A stretch of 64,000 nucleotides of DNA, taken from NCBI GenBank assembly GCA_948144175.1, contig CANXME010002303.1, forward strand, positions 62,001 through 126,000, given 5' to 3'. Positions 9,491-20,484 of the stretch are shown in pieces. The translations under genes and the position numbers were made by a program. How positions within the stretch are numbered: the stretch's first letter is position 1; each line of letters opens with the position of its first letter. The stretch is from Closterium sp. NIES-65 (taxonomy: Eukaryota > Streptophyta > Zygnematophyceae > Desmidiales > Closteriaceae). The notes under the pieces are model-generated. The model worked only from the letters and a program-made list of their open reading frames with translations. It did no database searches and was not told where the DNA came from.

Positions 9491-9632
9491 TATCGAAACT
9501 AGGCGATAAGAAGGAATGGTAGAAGTGGTTTTGAACTAGCAGGCAGGTGGGATACATATAGGAAACCCTAAAAGGGTTGTACTCACTGTTGAGTATCCCA
9601 ATACAGCCTACACAACAAATAACAGTCTGACA
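9491..9632 (-). repeat. 5' LTR of O
   Basis: 142 bases, the same length as the partner at 8278-8419. It starts TGTCAGAC at 9632 on the minus strand. A second telobox-like AGGGTTT lies in the same position as in the other LTRs. Confidence 0.82.
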
Positions 9633-10196
9633 CGAGGTTCTCAGGAGATTTTGCCGTGGGTACCATTGGATTCCATCCCGTAATTTAGGAAGAACAAGGA
9701 GTGATTGGTTGTGCTGGGCGAGGCGTTGTTGTACGCGAATTCCAGCATCGTGAGTAAAATTTCCCATCGAGCTGGGTCGGGTAGTTGGTGCAAATGAGCT
9801 GCTCCATCGTCTGATTGGTCGGCTCGGTCTGCCAGTCGGTTTGCGGGTGGTAGGCCGATGAGACTGTAATCTTGTGCCATACTGTGCCCACGTCTCCTTC
9901 CAAACCTTCGATGTAAACTTCGGGTCTTTGTCACTGACGATCGCGGAAGGGGTGCCGTAAAGACGAACGATAGTCGAGATGAAGAAGCGCGCAGTTTCTT
10001 CAGCTTTGATTGCTATGCGACATGGTGCAAAGTGTGCTATTTTTGTGAGGCGATTGACGACGACCAATACTGTATCGTTGCTGGACACGCCAACTGGCAG
10101 CCCGTGACAAAGTCCATTATCACCTACGGTCGCTCGGGTGGCTCGAGGGGTTGCGACAGGCTGGCCGGTCGTTGACGTATCAATTTGATGGCTCAC
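9633..10196 (-). pseudogene. Ty3/gypsy integrase core fragment of P
   Basis: On the minus strand the segment encodes VVNRLTKIAHFAPC, then LYGTPSAIVSDKDPKF (the second catalytic Asp region) and, after frameshifts, AYHPQTD.QTE with the catalytic Glu region, followed by a LEFAYNN-type block. These are typical gypsy integrase blocks in the expected order. Several frame changes (around 9900 and 9700) make it non-functional. At its 5' side (near 10196) it joins the RT fragment directly, so the rest of RT and the RNase H are deleted. Confidence 0.75.
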
Positions 10197-10802
10197 TCAC
10201 GATGAAGACACATAACGCTGCCAATCTTCAAGAAATAGCGAGTGCCGCGAAGTTGGTCAAGGAGGTTGTCGGTGCGTAGGATGGGATAGCGAGATTTAAT
10301 GGTAACCCGATTGAGGGCACGATAGTCAAAGCATGCGGATGCCGTCGCCCTTTTTTGGCGTGAACAGGATCGGTGCCGCGAAGGGTGGTGTACTAGGTCT
10401 GATGAACCCCTTCTCCAACAGTGCGTCAACTTGACTTCATAGCTCCACGACTTTAGGCTGAATCACCTGCCACTGTGTACGAACAGTCGGTTGCGCCGGG
10501 CAAGAGGGTGATTCTGTGGTCCTCAGGTCGTTCGGATGGAAGTCCAGGTGGCAGGTCGGCCGAGAACTCAGGTGGGACAGCTCCACACACCTTGTCGATG
10601 TCGTTTCCGTCAGTGTCGGCTGCCAACTCGCGTAGATGAACAGCGTACAGCTACGCACCCGTGTTGAAGTGGCGTGTAATAGTGATAGCTTTGACGCATG
10701 TAAACTCGATGTCCACGCGGGCAGAGTAATCAGCCCCTCATGCTTGTTGATGCTGCACAAGCCCATCGTCCGGTCGATATCGGGTTGTGCCGTCTGGCGC
10801 AT
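10197..10802 (-). pseudogene. Ty3/gypsy RT N-terminal fragment of P
   Basis: The minus strand carries the pre-RT linker (AQPTVRTQW..) and RT block CFDYRALNRVTIKSRYP followed by DNLLDQLRGTRYFLKI, matching the usual VDYRALN...YFSKIDL region of gypsy elements. The frame breaks near 10437 (stop after VVEL) and again at the end of block 2, where the sequence jumps to integrase. The YXDD catalytic block is absent. Confidence 0.72.
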
Positions 10803-10810
10803 GGACCCCG

Positions 10811-11290
10811 TTAATCATGGCTCGATGGGTCTATCCGCAAAAAGCGGATCCCTCTTAACAACTCGATCTCGCCCACAGCATCTGCGCGTTTGTGCTCTCG
10901 GCCAATCGGGTGGCTTCGTTGAATGTAGATGGATGGCTCCTGCGCACCTCGTACTGTATCTCGTATTTGAGGCCACTTATGTATTTGTCGAGCTGCTCCG
11001 CCTCTGCCATGTCCTCCACTTGGTCGGCGAGTGCCATAAACAACGCTGTGTAGTCTTGAAGAGATGCCAACTGTGATTAGGCACGCAGCTTCATGCGAGC
11101 GTGTTCCAAGGCGGATACTACCTCGAAATGCTCTCGTAAGGTTGCACCCCACTGTTTCCACATACAAATTGATGATGGCAGAGTCCGAAGTCCCGTCTGC
11201 CGGATGTGTCGCCCGATCCATGAGTCGCAAGCTACGTCTAGAGGGCAATGCAGTATCCGTGACTATCCGGCAACAATGCAAGCGCAAAAG
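10811..11290 (-). pseudogene. Gypsy gag-like fragment of P
   Basis: The frame at 10855-11070 encodes FMALADQVEDMAEAEQLDKYISGLK followed by EATRLAE, the pattern of a retrotransposon gag capsid region (phe/leu-rich helix, Y..GLK, EA..LAE). Neighbouring frames overlap it, indicating frameshifts. It lies upstream of the protease/RT region of P, as expected for gypsy. Confidence 0.55.
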
Positions 11291-11299
11291 CTATCAAGG

Positions 11300-11890
11300 T
11301 TGGGCAAGTTTAATTAAATAAACTTTGCAGCCAACCTCTTTGCAGCCAACCGTGCCAGTCACACCCGTCCTCTAAACTACCCTCAAAAAGCGGGGTGAAC
11401 TAAGACAGTAGATTTGATACCACGCGTTGAGTTGTAAAATACGGTTGCGCGGAAAACTGATAAAGAAGCAGTGACAATATAGAGAGACGATACAATGAAA
11501 GGCACACAAATATATAGTGGGCCTCAAGAACCTCAGGAACACAAAGTTGGGTGAAGGTTGGGCAAAGGAAATTCGAAATCGACACAAGGTTGTTTCGGCA
11601 GCAAGTAAATTGGTCAAACTTGCACTTCCAAAAGTCGGGGTTGTACGCAAAAGTGTAAACTTCAGTAAGGAAGAGGCTTGTTCCTTACAATAATCAAATG
11701 TTCTTACATGGCAATACAAAAAAATCATTAAAAAATGTGGGCTTATAGGGATTTACAATACGAACTAAAAATATGTATTTATGTTGTAAATGCGGAAATT
11801 GCCTTTGTTTGTAACGGGAAACAAATCAGAATTGTTGATGTCTCAAATTTAGGCACCCTGATTTTCACATAGACATAATTAATATGGTAC

Positions 11891-11921
<31 letters not shown>

Positions 11922-12062
11922 TTGATTGATATAGGCACAAGCCTCGAATAGGTGCACGCGCTTATATCGGGAGCAATGCAGTTATATCCTTAACTATAAG
12001 CAGACCCTAAATGCCTTGTGCATTATCAGGTCCGTTTTATACTATGTGTTTTCTCGTAATCG
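11300..12062. other. AT-rich non-coding stretch, possible 5' LTR of P
   Basis: No credible gene. On the minus strand TGGTATCA occurs at about 11418-11425, which could be the primer-binding site of P, with its 5' LTR covering roughly 11430-11890; the LTR start cannot be fixed. The rest is AT-rich sequence with a long C run, ending at the CTATC target duplication of L. Confidence 0.35.
11894..11931 (+). repeat. Homopolymer run of 38 C
   Basis: Thirty-eight consecutive C residues in an otherwise AT-rich stretch. Length in the real genome may differ because such runs are prone to sequencing and assembly error. Confidence 0.9.
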
Positions 12063-12067
12063 CTATC
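12063..12067. repeat. Target-site duplication of L, left copy (CTATC)
   Basis: CTATC precedes the left LTR end and is repeated exactly at 18890-18894 after the right LTR end, the 5-base duplication expected for copia integration. Confidence 0.88.
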
Positions 12068-12190
12068 TATGAAGAATGAGGAATGAATGAACAAGCAAGT
12101 AGGTGGGTACAAGTAGGAAAACCGAAAAGAATTGTACCCCATATTGTCTACCCCACTACAGCCTACACAGACTATAGCATATGAGTGTGA
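12068..12190 (-). repeat. 3' LTR of L, damaged start
   Basis: It matches 18765-18889 over nearly all its length but its terminal bases are changed (TATGAAG for TGTGAAG on the plus strand). At its other end TGTCAA is replaced by sequence from the 3' tail, because about 110 bases including the polypurine tract were deleted. Confidence 0.85.
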
Positions 12191-12287
12191 GCACAAGAGC
12201 AAGGCCACAAGGCCAGTTCACATGCAGAATCATATATAAAGGTAAACAAGCAAGTGCAGGTATAGAAAGATCACAGTACAAGCAAGG

Positions 12288-15200
12288 TCAAGAAGTGAGC
12301 AAGTGAGGCCAGGTAGGCACAAGACCTAGCATTGTACAAAAGCGCTGATGGTCACAAGGCGCAAGTGCCTTGGTAAAGATATCAGCAGTGTTGGCCTCAG
12401 ATGCCACGTAAGCAAGACGCAGCTGACCGCGCTGCTGCAGCTCACGAGCAAGGAAGTAACGAAGAGCAATGTGCTTCGTTCTGTGCTCCAGTCTATGCTC
12501 CCAACACAAGGCCAGCATGGCCTTGTTGTCTACGTACAGAACTGGAGGAGAACGAGGCGGCTCTCCTAGGTCAGTCAGCAGGTAGGTGAGCCAGCGAAGC
12601 TCCTGTGCAGCCATGGCCCCTGCGTAGATCTTAGCCTCACAGCTGGAGCCGAGAACAGAAGACGAGCGGGTAGACCGCCACGAAAAAGAGCCGGAGCCAA
12701 GGCTGAAGGTGTAACCCTGTGACGACCGCTGCGTAGCCTAGTCGTCAGCCCAAGAAGCGTCTGCGTGACTTGTGAGGACCACTGGACGTCGCCCTCCAAG
12801 CACTAGCCCCATGCCCAACGTACTGCACAAGTAGCGCAACACCCTCTTCGCTGCAGCCATGTGCTCTGATCGGTGTCTCCCCGGAGCAACATAGCATGCC
12901 AAGATGCTAAGAGGGTATGCTATGTCAAGTCGTGTGCAGGTCATCAGGTACATGAGGCAGCCAACAAGCTCTGGGTACGGGCCACTCGGCTCTACGGACT
13001 CATCCGAAGGCAGAGCTGAGAGCGAGTGGCGAGTAGACAGAGGAGTGGCCTGAGGCGAGGAGTACGTGAAGTCGAAGCGCTGAAGGACCTGCTGCACCAT
13101 GTGTGACTGAGTCAAGGTAATGGTGCACTGTGCTCTGTCCCAGGTGATCTGCAAGCCAAGGTAGCTGCGCAGTTCACCCAGGTCTGTGCACGTGTGTCTC
13201 TTCTGCAGCTCGGACTTCACGTAGGCGAGTCCAGCAGTGTCAGTAGTGGCAAAGACCAAGTCGTCAACGTACACGAGGATGTAGAACGGCGGCAAAGAGG
13301 TGTCGGTGCGCAGAAACAGCGACGGGTCGGCAGTAGACGGAGCAAACCCAAGAGCCGCAAGTGTAGTCCTCTGTGTCGTGCCACTCACGGGGCGCCTGGC
13401 GGAGACCGTAGACTGGCCACCTGAGGCTCCACTGGGTACCAGGAGGAAACGACCCAGTGACGCCAGGTGGGCGGCGCAGCCAGATCTCCTCGTGCAGGCT
13501 GCCCTGCAGGAAAGCTGTGCTGAAGTCAAGAGAGTGAAGCTCGTAGTCGCGCTGAGCGGCTATGTGCAGCAGCACCCGAAGAGTGGTCATCTTCGGGGTG
13601 GGAGAGAAGGTATGAAAGTAGTCAACTCCCTGCCGCTGACTGAAGCCTCGAGCCACGTAACGCGCCTTGAAGACAGGCGGAGAATCCGGCGACCGCTTCA
13701 CCCTGAAAATCCACATGCCACTGACGATGTTCGCCCCAGATGGGGGAACCTCGTCGACATACGTGCCTGTGGACTTCCAGGAAGCCATCTCAGCGTCCAT
13801 GCCTGACTGCCACAGTGAGGAGTAAGGACCCTCGATCGCCTCAGCGTACGATCTAGGAGTCAGGATGTCTGGTGCATCTGGGTCTCCCTCAGGGGCAATG
13901 AGCGTGGACACGAGATGAGGCAAAGCAGCAGCAAAACACTGGAACTTCTCGTGCCTGTCCTCAAGGACGTCCGTGGTAAGAGCACACTCACCCCCAACGG
14001 ACGGAGGACAGACAGACGCAGACTCAGCAACAAGACTAGCAGCGTAGTCTAGACGACAGCGAGCAGCAAAGTCGACAAGCTCAGCAACTAAGGCAGACGC
14101 TGCAGTGGACTCAAAAGAAGGGTCAGTGACAACAGTAGCCAGGAGACGCATGACAGTAGGACTGGCAGCACGAAGAGAGTCTGACTCCGGGTCAGCAAGA
14201 GTAGGAAGAGAGGACTCTGGAGGAGACGGCAACGGGACACGCAGAGGAGCAGTGGAAAGACGCAGTGCCATCTGGTGTGTGCCTGCGACCGCAGGAGGAC
14301 GCGGACGCGGAGCACGACCACTAGTGCGAGCAGCAGAAACATGCGACGCAGGACGAGACGCAGGCTCACGACGCTCAGCAAGACCTCCAGTAGGACCAGT
14401 GTAGGGAGAAGGAGCAGGTAGGGGGGAGGCGGCCTGTAACTGTGACCGCGACTGGACAGGCTGTGGACACTCTAAGGGAGGAGCAGGACCAGTAGAGGGC
14501 GGGAGACCAAGAACCTGCTCAAGGGGCAGAACGAAGTACGGCTTCGACCGCGCAGCGCCTCTAGAACCTGCAGGGACAGCACCAGTACCCCCAGCGGAAG
14601 CACCAGCGCCAGCAGCACCTCCAGCTCCAACAGCGCCAACTCTAGCTCCCTCAAAAGCACCAGAGCCAGCAGAACCACCAGCGCCAACACCCCCAGCAGC
14701 TCCAGCTCCAGCAGCTCCAGCAGCACCAACTCCAGCAGGACCGTCAGCTCCAGTACCGCCAGCAGCTCCAGCAGTACCTCCAGCAGGACTCCCAGTCCCA
14801 GCAGCTCCAGAACCGCTAGGACGAGCACCTCCAGGACCAGCTGCAACAGTAGTACCTCCAGCTTCAGCAGCACGGCTCCAACGCCGCGCAAACCACTCGC
14901 ACAGCTCTTGTGGAGAGAGTAGCTCCCGCCTCGACAAAGCACCGCCAGGGGCCACACGAGCAGACCCAGCACCCCCAAGCTCCGCACCCTTAGGCTCCAC
15001 ACCCCCAGGCTCAGCACCCCCAGACTCAGCTCCCCCAGACTCAGCACCCCCAGGCTCAGCACCCCTAGACTCAGCACCCCCAGGCTCCGCACCCCCAGAC
15101 CCGGCACCCGCAGGCTCAACGCCCCTAGCAACACTAGAGTCAACAGCTACCTCGACAGGCTCAACTGCGTCTACCTGGGACACTCCTGACGGGGCAGGAC

Positions 15201-17871
15201 CCTGAGGGGGGAGGGGGTCTACCGGGGGAGGACCTGGCACAAGGAAGAGCGGCGGCGGGGGGAGGGGCGCAGTGCAGTAGGGGAAGAGACGGTAGAAAGG
15301 CACCGACTCGTCAAAGGTGACGCCCTGGGAGGACATAACACGGCGTGAGGTGGGGTGGTAAAACTGCCAACCAGGTGCGTTAGGGGGGAAGCCAAGGAAG
15401 ACGCAGGGAAGGGCACGAGGGGACAGCTTGTCCGCAGACAAGTCGCGGACAAATGCCCGAGATCCCCAGACCCGAAACGCAGACGCATCGCCAACCTTCC
15501 CCGTCCACAGCAAGGTGGGGGAGGTCTCTGGCAAGGAGACCCGGGGCTGAAGGTTGAGCTGATGCGCTGCGTACTGAACCACAAACGGCCACAGAAAATG
15601 GGGAGCAGCCGCATGGATCATGGACGTACGAGCGACGTCCATGACCATGCCAATGCGGCGCTCAGCAATCCCATTTTGCTGTGGAGAGGCCGGAAGCGTG
15701 AAGGTCTGGCGGATGCCCTGTGCACGACAGAAGGCTCCCAGACGAGCAGAGGAAAACTCCCCGCCTCTGTCAGAGTGCAGACGCAGAACAGGAAAGTCCG
15801 AGCCGAAACTCTCTCTGAGCTGGAGACGAGCTGCGCGGATCCAGTCGATCAACACTTTAGTGACATCACCCTTGCTGCGCAAGGGGAACACCGTGGTGTA
15901 ACGCGAGTAGTCGTCAACCACCAACAGGAAGTAACGCTCGTGACCCTGGCCACGGAAGCGGGCGGGGCCCCACACCTCCATGTGAAGAGTCTGCAGGGGA
16001 GCCTCTGTCGGAGGAAACTCGGAGGAGTGAGAAGCGGCGCGCTGCCGCCCCTCGACGCAGGGGACGCAGGTAGGGGCAGTCCACGGAGGTAGGGGAGGAA
16101 GGGACCGGGGGAGACCAAAGACAAGGACACGTGAGGCCATGCCTCGGAGACGAGGCAGGGTAGGTGACCAAGGCGGTGGTGCCAAAGGAGAGTCTGGTGG
16201 GACAGGAGACGAGACGAGCAGGGCGCAGACTCAGGACCAGACCTGGACGCTGCAGCAAACACCTGACTTGACGTAACTACCTGACCAGACTCAGCAACCG
16301 GAGGAGACTCAGTAGTCAGTAGGTACAGGCTCGACCCTGGCTGACGGGTAAACGTGGCCAAGTGCCGGCCCGTCCGAGCACACGTACAGTGGGTCACCCG
16401 CTGACTCGCAGGTGTGAACTGGTCAACCCCCCTATCTTGTAGATCAGCTCCACTCACCAAGTTCGTAGAGAACGAGGGGAGGTAGAGACCAAACAGGGTG
16501 CCAGAGGGGGCTGCCGGACACGGTAAGACATTGGAGAAGCTAGCAAGGACAGGACCCCCAGAGGGGTCCGCCAGGGAGACCGCAACCGGCCGACTAAGCG
16601 GCGTAAGCGTGGTGTGGTCTCGAAAGAAGGAGCGAGAAGCACCCGAGTCAAGGGTGAAGGTGTGTAAGGCCTGAGCCGACGTGGTACCTGAGCGAGCAGA
16701 CTCACCAGCACCTGGGGCAGCAGACGCACTAGCACCTAGAGCAACAGCCTCACCAGCACCTAGAGCAGCAGCCTCAATGCCCGGGTTAGGCGGAACACAC
16801 AGGTAACAGTCACCCTCATCACTAGTAGACACAGCATACGTGGCAGCAAGAATAGCATCATAGTCAAGATCAAAGATAGCAACCCCCGCCCTAGACAGCT
16901 CTCCCCAGCGAGGGATCTCAGTGGCGTCAGGGAACTGGTGACGCCACGCGTCCGTCTGGCGGCCGAAGCAGTGCTGGGTGGAGTGCGTGCCCCCGCACTG
17001 CTCACCAGTGCGGTCGCCGGTACGGAGGACGTAGGTGCAGGGACCAGTACCCCCACCCCGCTGACGCGCAGCGTACCACTCACGAAGCTGCTGAGGGGAC
17101 AAGGTCTCACAACTGGGCTGCTGCTGCTGGCGCGGACCACCACCGGAGCCACTCCTCTGCGCAGAGCCGCAACCAGCTCCACCGCTGCCTCCGCCGCCTC
17201 CGCCACCTCCACCGCCTCCGCCACCTCCGCCGCCTCCGCTCCCTCCGCCACCGCCGCCTCCTCCGCCTCCACTGCTGCCACCGACACCTCCACCCCCGCC
17301 ACCACTCCCACCACCACCCCCACCCCCTCCACTGCCTCCACCACCACCTCCATCGCCCCCGCCAGCCCCTCCAACGCCCTTGCCCCCCTTGCCCTTGCCG
17401 GTGCGGCGTCTCCCGCTAGGGGCAGACGCAGCGCCGACCGACTCGAAGCCAACGAGGTCGGCCGCAACAGCAGAGGCAACAGAGGGCAAGAGGGGGAAAG
17501 GCAGCAAGGCCAGGGAACAGGAACGGTAGCATGAGGCGGCTAAGCGCAGCAGTGGCAGGGGAAGAGTAGCGTGCAACTACAGCGTCGTACAAGGTCTTAG
17601 CACTCTTGTACTGGCTTAATTGCGCACGCTCAGTGGTCGGTAAGTGGCAACGCACAGTAAGACGGGCAGCAGCATCGCGCGTGGCCCACTGTGAGCAAAC
17701 AGTGCTGTCAGCAGTAGCAGGCTGGGCAGGAGAGGCACCAGAGGTGAGATCGAACAGGGAGAGTCCGTCTGCCCTATCGCACTGTAGGAACAGCTGGAGG
17801 TCATCGACCCAGACCTCAAAGTCAACAGCACGACCCTCAGTATCAAAGGTAAGGACACTGGGGGTAGCCAT
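12288..17871 (-). pseudogene. Gag-Pol of copia L, broken
   Basis: Starts with ATG at 17871 (MATPSVLTFD, the family gag start). Lesions in order: a deletion of roughly 400 bases within gag, joining LAAFP to PLLPSVASA near 17500 and changing frame; a frameshift near 16170 in the integrase zinc site; a frameshift near 13375 in RT; and a CAG-to-TAG stop at 12738. Otherwise all domains are recognisable: glycine tract (about 17160-17370), Cys/His cluster with upstream Cys, protease LDSGA, an integrase with all three catalytic residues, the Ala/Gly/Glu/Pro region, RT with YVDD, and RNase H ending at 12288. It lacks the C-terminal half of the gag domain that relatives keep, so it could not make normal particles. 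Confidence 0.9.
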
Positions 17872-17879
17872 GACTGTAG

Positions 17880-18753
17880 TGGCCTAGCAGGGAGTGATCT
17901 CACCAGTCCAAGGAAGTAGGGCCGGGGCGCGCCGGTAGGAACAGTAGCGGCTCGACGGTAGGGCGGCTCGGCGGCTCGGTTGCTGGGCGGCACGGCGGCT
18001 CAGCGGTTGGGCGGCTCGGCGGCTCGGCTGTTGGGCGGCTCTACTGCTGGGCGGCTTGGCGGCTCGGTTGGTGGGCGGCGCGGTGGCTCTGCGGCTCGGC
18101 TGCTGGGCGGCTCGGCGGCTCGGCTGTTGGGCGCCTCGGATGCTGGGCGGCTGGCGGCGTGGTGGCTCGGCTGCTCAGCTGCTGGGCGGCTCAGCAGTGA
18201 AGGGGCCGGTAGAGGCGGCGACGGGGCCGGTAGAGGCGGCAACGGGGCCGGTAGAGGCAGCGATGGGGCCGCGAAGAGCGGCGACGGGGCCGCTAGGGGC
18301 AGCGACGGGGCCGGTAGGGGCGGCGACGAGGTCGCGAAGGGGCCGTAAGGGGCCTAGAGGGGGCGGCGACGGGGGCGCAAGGGGCGGCCACGGGGCCGCG
18401 AAGGGGCCGCGAGGGGCCTAGAGGGGTGGCGACAGGGCCTAGAGCGGCGGCGACGGGGCCGCGAAGGGGCCGCGAGGGGCCTAGAGGGGCGGCGACGGGG
18501 CCGCTAGGGGCGGCAACGGGGCCGCGAAGGGGCCGCGAGGGGCCTAGAGGGGCGGCATCGGGGCCTAGAGCGGCGGCGACGGGGCCGTGAAGGGGCCGCG
18601 AGGGGCCTAGAGGGGCGGTGACGGGGCCGCTAGGACGGCGACGAGGGGCCTCTAAGAGGGCGCGACGTTAGGGCGGCCTACGGGGCGAGCCTCGTGCAGG
18701 AAGAAGATTGAGTTAGGTGGTGGGCCCTGAGAAGCGTTCCCACGAGGGAACCT
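17880..18753 (-). repeat. Leader of L: GC-rich short tandem repeats
   Basis: No gene. Two repeat fields are seen on the plus strand: GGCGGCTCGGCTGCTGGGC-type units (about 17960-18190) and GGGGCCGCGAAGGGGCCGCGAGGGGCC-type units (about 18200-18650). In the element's own sense they are C-rich. The plus-strand open frames rich in Gly, Arg and Ala are by-products of these arrays. Confidence 0.8.
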
Positions 18754-18764
18754 GCTCTATACCA
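18754..18764 (-). other. Primer-binding site of L
   Basis: The minus strand reads TGGTATAGAGC, adjacent to the LTR end, followed by AGGTTCCC. Compared with canonical TGGTATCAGAGC one C is missing. Confidence 0.85.
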
Positions 18765-18889
18765 TGTGAAGAATGATGAATGAATGAACTAGCAAGCAGG
18801 TGGGTACAAGTAGGAAAACCTAAAAGTGTTATACCCCATATTGTCTACCCCACTACAGCCTACACAGACTATAGCATATGAGTTTGACA
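18765..18889 (-). repeat. 5' LTR of L
   Basis: 125 bases, TGTCAAAC...TTCACA on the minus strand, with TATA-like and GGGTA / TGTACCC elements as in the other LTRs. Confidence 0.9.
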
Positions 18890-18894
18890 CTATC
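18890..18894. repeat. Target-site duplication of L, right copy (CTATC)
   Basis: Exact repeat of 12063-12067. Confidence 0.88.
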
Positions 18895-19529
18895 ACGGTG
18901 TGTTGGCATGGTGTTGGTAATTGATTCTAACTGTATGTGCTGGTATGGAATCATTCACCATTTCCTTGCACCAGATTCTCATTCAAGATTTCGTATGGTT
19001 TCGACGTGGTTCATATCGCAAAAATGAGATCTAGATTTTGGTGTAAACATTTAATGTATTTCATTTGTGATTTTCCAATGAGCTTATATTTTGTCTCGAT
19101 TATAAGCGCTCTCCCAGAAAAAACATTATTTATTATAAGCACGCATGCGCCCATATCTGGGGGCGTTTGGCCTTGACTTTGAATGCAGGTCTTATGATTA
19201 CCTGGAGCGTCTAGCCTTGACATGTTGAACGACGACAACTTTGCTGAGTGGTCCTTAAAAAAAGGGATTACATTTAGTCGTTATAACCTGCAGGGGTCAT
19301 AAAAGGAACACGGAAGCACCCCGAGAACGACTCGCGGAAGAGCTCGTGGGTGTAGAAGACTGCACAAGCCTATCTCTTCCCTAGGCAAGCATTAGGGAGC
19401 AGGTAAATCCATCACGCCAAGCCGTTTCCGAGTGAAACGGAGAGAGGAGGCTAGGCATATGCTTCTCACAAGATGTTTATGCACCTATAACAGTAGTGGT
19501 AGCACTAGATTTAAAGTGGAAAATGTCAT

Positions 19530-19930
19530 CACTTCAAGTTGATGATGGTGAACCTGTTGAGGATGGGTTCCAGAAATTCTTCGACTTTTTACGTGGCTTG
19601 AAGGAGCTGATCTCAATCATAGTGAGCTCCAAAAGGAGACAAAGTTGCTAGCATTGCTTCCCGGGTCATGGTCCATGCTTATCAGCACACCTGTAATATA
19701 TCAAGCAAGCAATTTTCCAAGATTGCTTTTGCCGTCGCAAAATGGCGGGTCGCTACGGTGTCCGGGCTGCAACAACTTCAAAGGAGATCATAGAAATGGC
19801 GGATAGGGCAGCAACAACTTCAATCACAAACAAGGATGCAAATGGTTCAAAGGTAAATTTCATTGTTGCCACACGAGCTGATATAGTTTGCACAATTTCT
19901 GCACGCTCCTCACTTTATATAATATTGGGT
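19530..19930 (+). pseudogene. Possible decayed copia gag fragment
   Basis: In one plus frame, GADLNHSELQKETKLLALLPGSW (about 19600-19670) looks like the copia gag segment in which a short helix precedes LLxSLPxSW. Stops and frame changes surround it. No zinc knuckle, protease or LTR could be tied to it, so the call is tentative. Confidence 0.25.
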
Positions 19931-20484
19931 GATTGAGAACGGTGCAACCTTTAGCATGACACCTTGTGAGACTTGCGTAGAACTGAGCTTGAACGGTTGC
20001 CAGTAAAGCATGTCACTTTGGCTTGCCTTCTCCAAGCCTCTCACATATTCACTCACAAGGACAACAAGCCGCAAACCATGGGGTTGAACCGATACTGGTA
20101 TGCTTCCCGGGGCTTTTGATGCACGAAGCATACATACAGCTGTCTCAACGGCCCTTCCTTTTCCCAATAGTGCATGTGGTACGTCATTTTCTCCTCCCAC
20201 GTGCAGATGGTAGCTCCCTCCTTGTACATGAATTTCACCCCTATTAACATATCGTTGTCCTCTGACTTCGAAACTCCACACTTCACCCACAAAATGCACT
20301 CCCCCCTCGTATCAGGCTGCACCACTACCTTCACAGGACTCTGTCTTTGCCATCCACATAGGGCCCCCCCACTTCCGCGGTCATCAATAGGTGGCACATT
20401 GCTATCGGTCTTTTTGCTGATCCAACTATTGGTTACCTGCCAGCCTCCATCCCAGTAGGACGTATGCTGCACCTCTGTCCACAA
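19910..20484 (-). other. Unrecognised open frames, no known domain
   Basis: Two overlapping minus-strand frames (20053-20484, 143 codons from ATG; 19910-20299, 129 codons) have ordinary, non-repetitive residue use (Trp, Tyr and Cys present), unlike the Gly/Ala/Pro shadows elsewhere. The first reads MWTEVQHTSYWDGGW at its start and KFMYKEGATICTWEEK further on. No signal peptide or membrane segment is evident, and I recognise no family. It could be an exon or a gene relic, possibly with a frame break near 20200, or chance. Confidence 0.25.

Larger units (their letters stand above)
8278..9632 (-). mobile_element. Short coding-free LTR element O inside gypsy P
   Basis: Two 142-base LTRs flank only about 1.07 kb. 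In element orientation the order is 5' LTR, primer-binding site, a C-rich leader of tandem repeats, a copia-like 3' tail with the polypurine tract CTATGGGGGTG, then the 3' LTR. No gag or pol sequence is present. The LTRs carry the same motifs as the large copia family, so O is probably a deletion derivative moved in trans (LARD/TRIM-like). Flanking pentamers CCAAG and CGAGG match at only three of five positions, consistent with an old insertion. Confidence 0.8.
12068..18889 (-). mobile_element. Copia element L, full insertion with both LTRs
   Basis: 6.8 kb between perfect CTATC duplications. Minus-strand order: 5' LTR (18889-18765), primer-binding site, C-rich leader, gag-pol with lesions, 3' untranslated tail, 3' LTR (12190-12068). 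The LTRs differ at roughly one base in eleven by eye, so the insertion is old. The polypurine tract and the first bases of the 3' LTR are deleted, and so is part of gag; both losses must postdate or accompany decay since the target duplication is intact. Confidence 0.93.

Noticed and set aside
11372..11728. 118-codon hydrophobic minus-strand frame
   Set aside because: Located in the presumed LTR of gypsy P; composition follows the AT-rich DNA.
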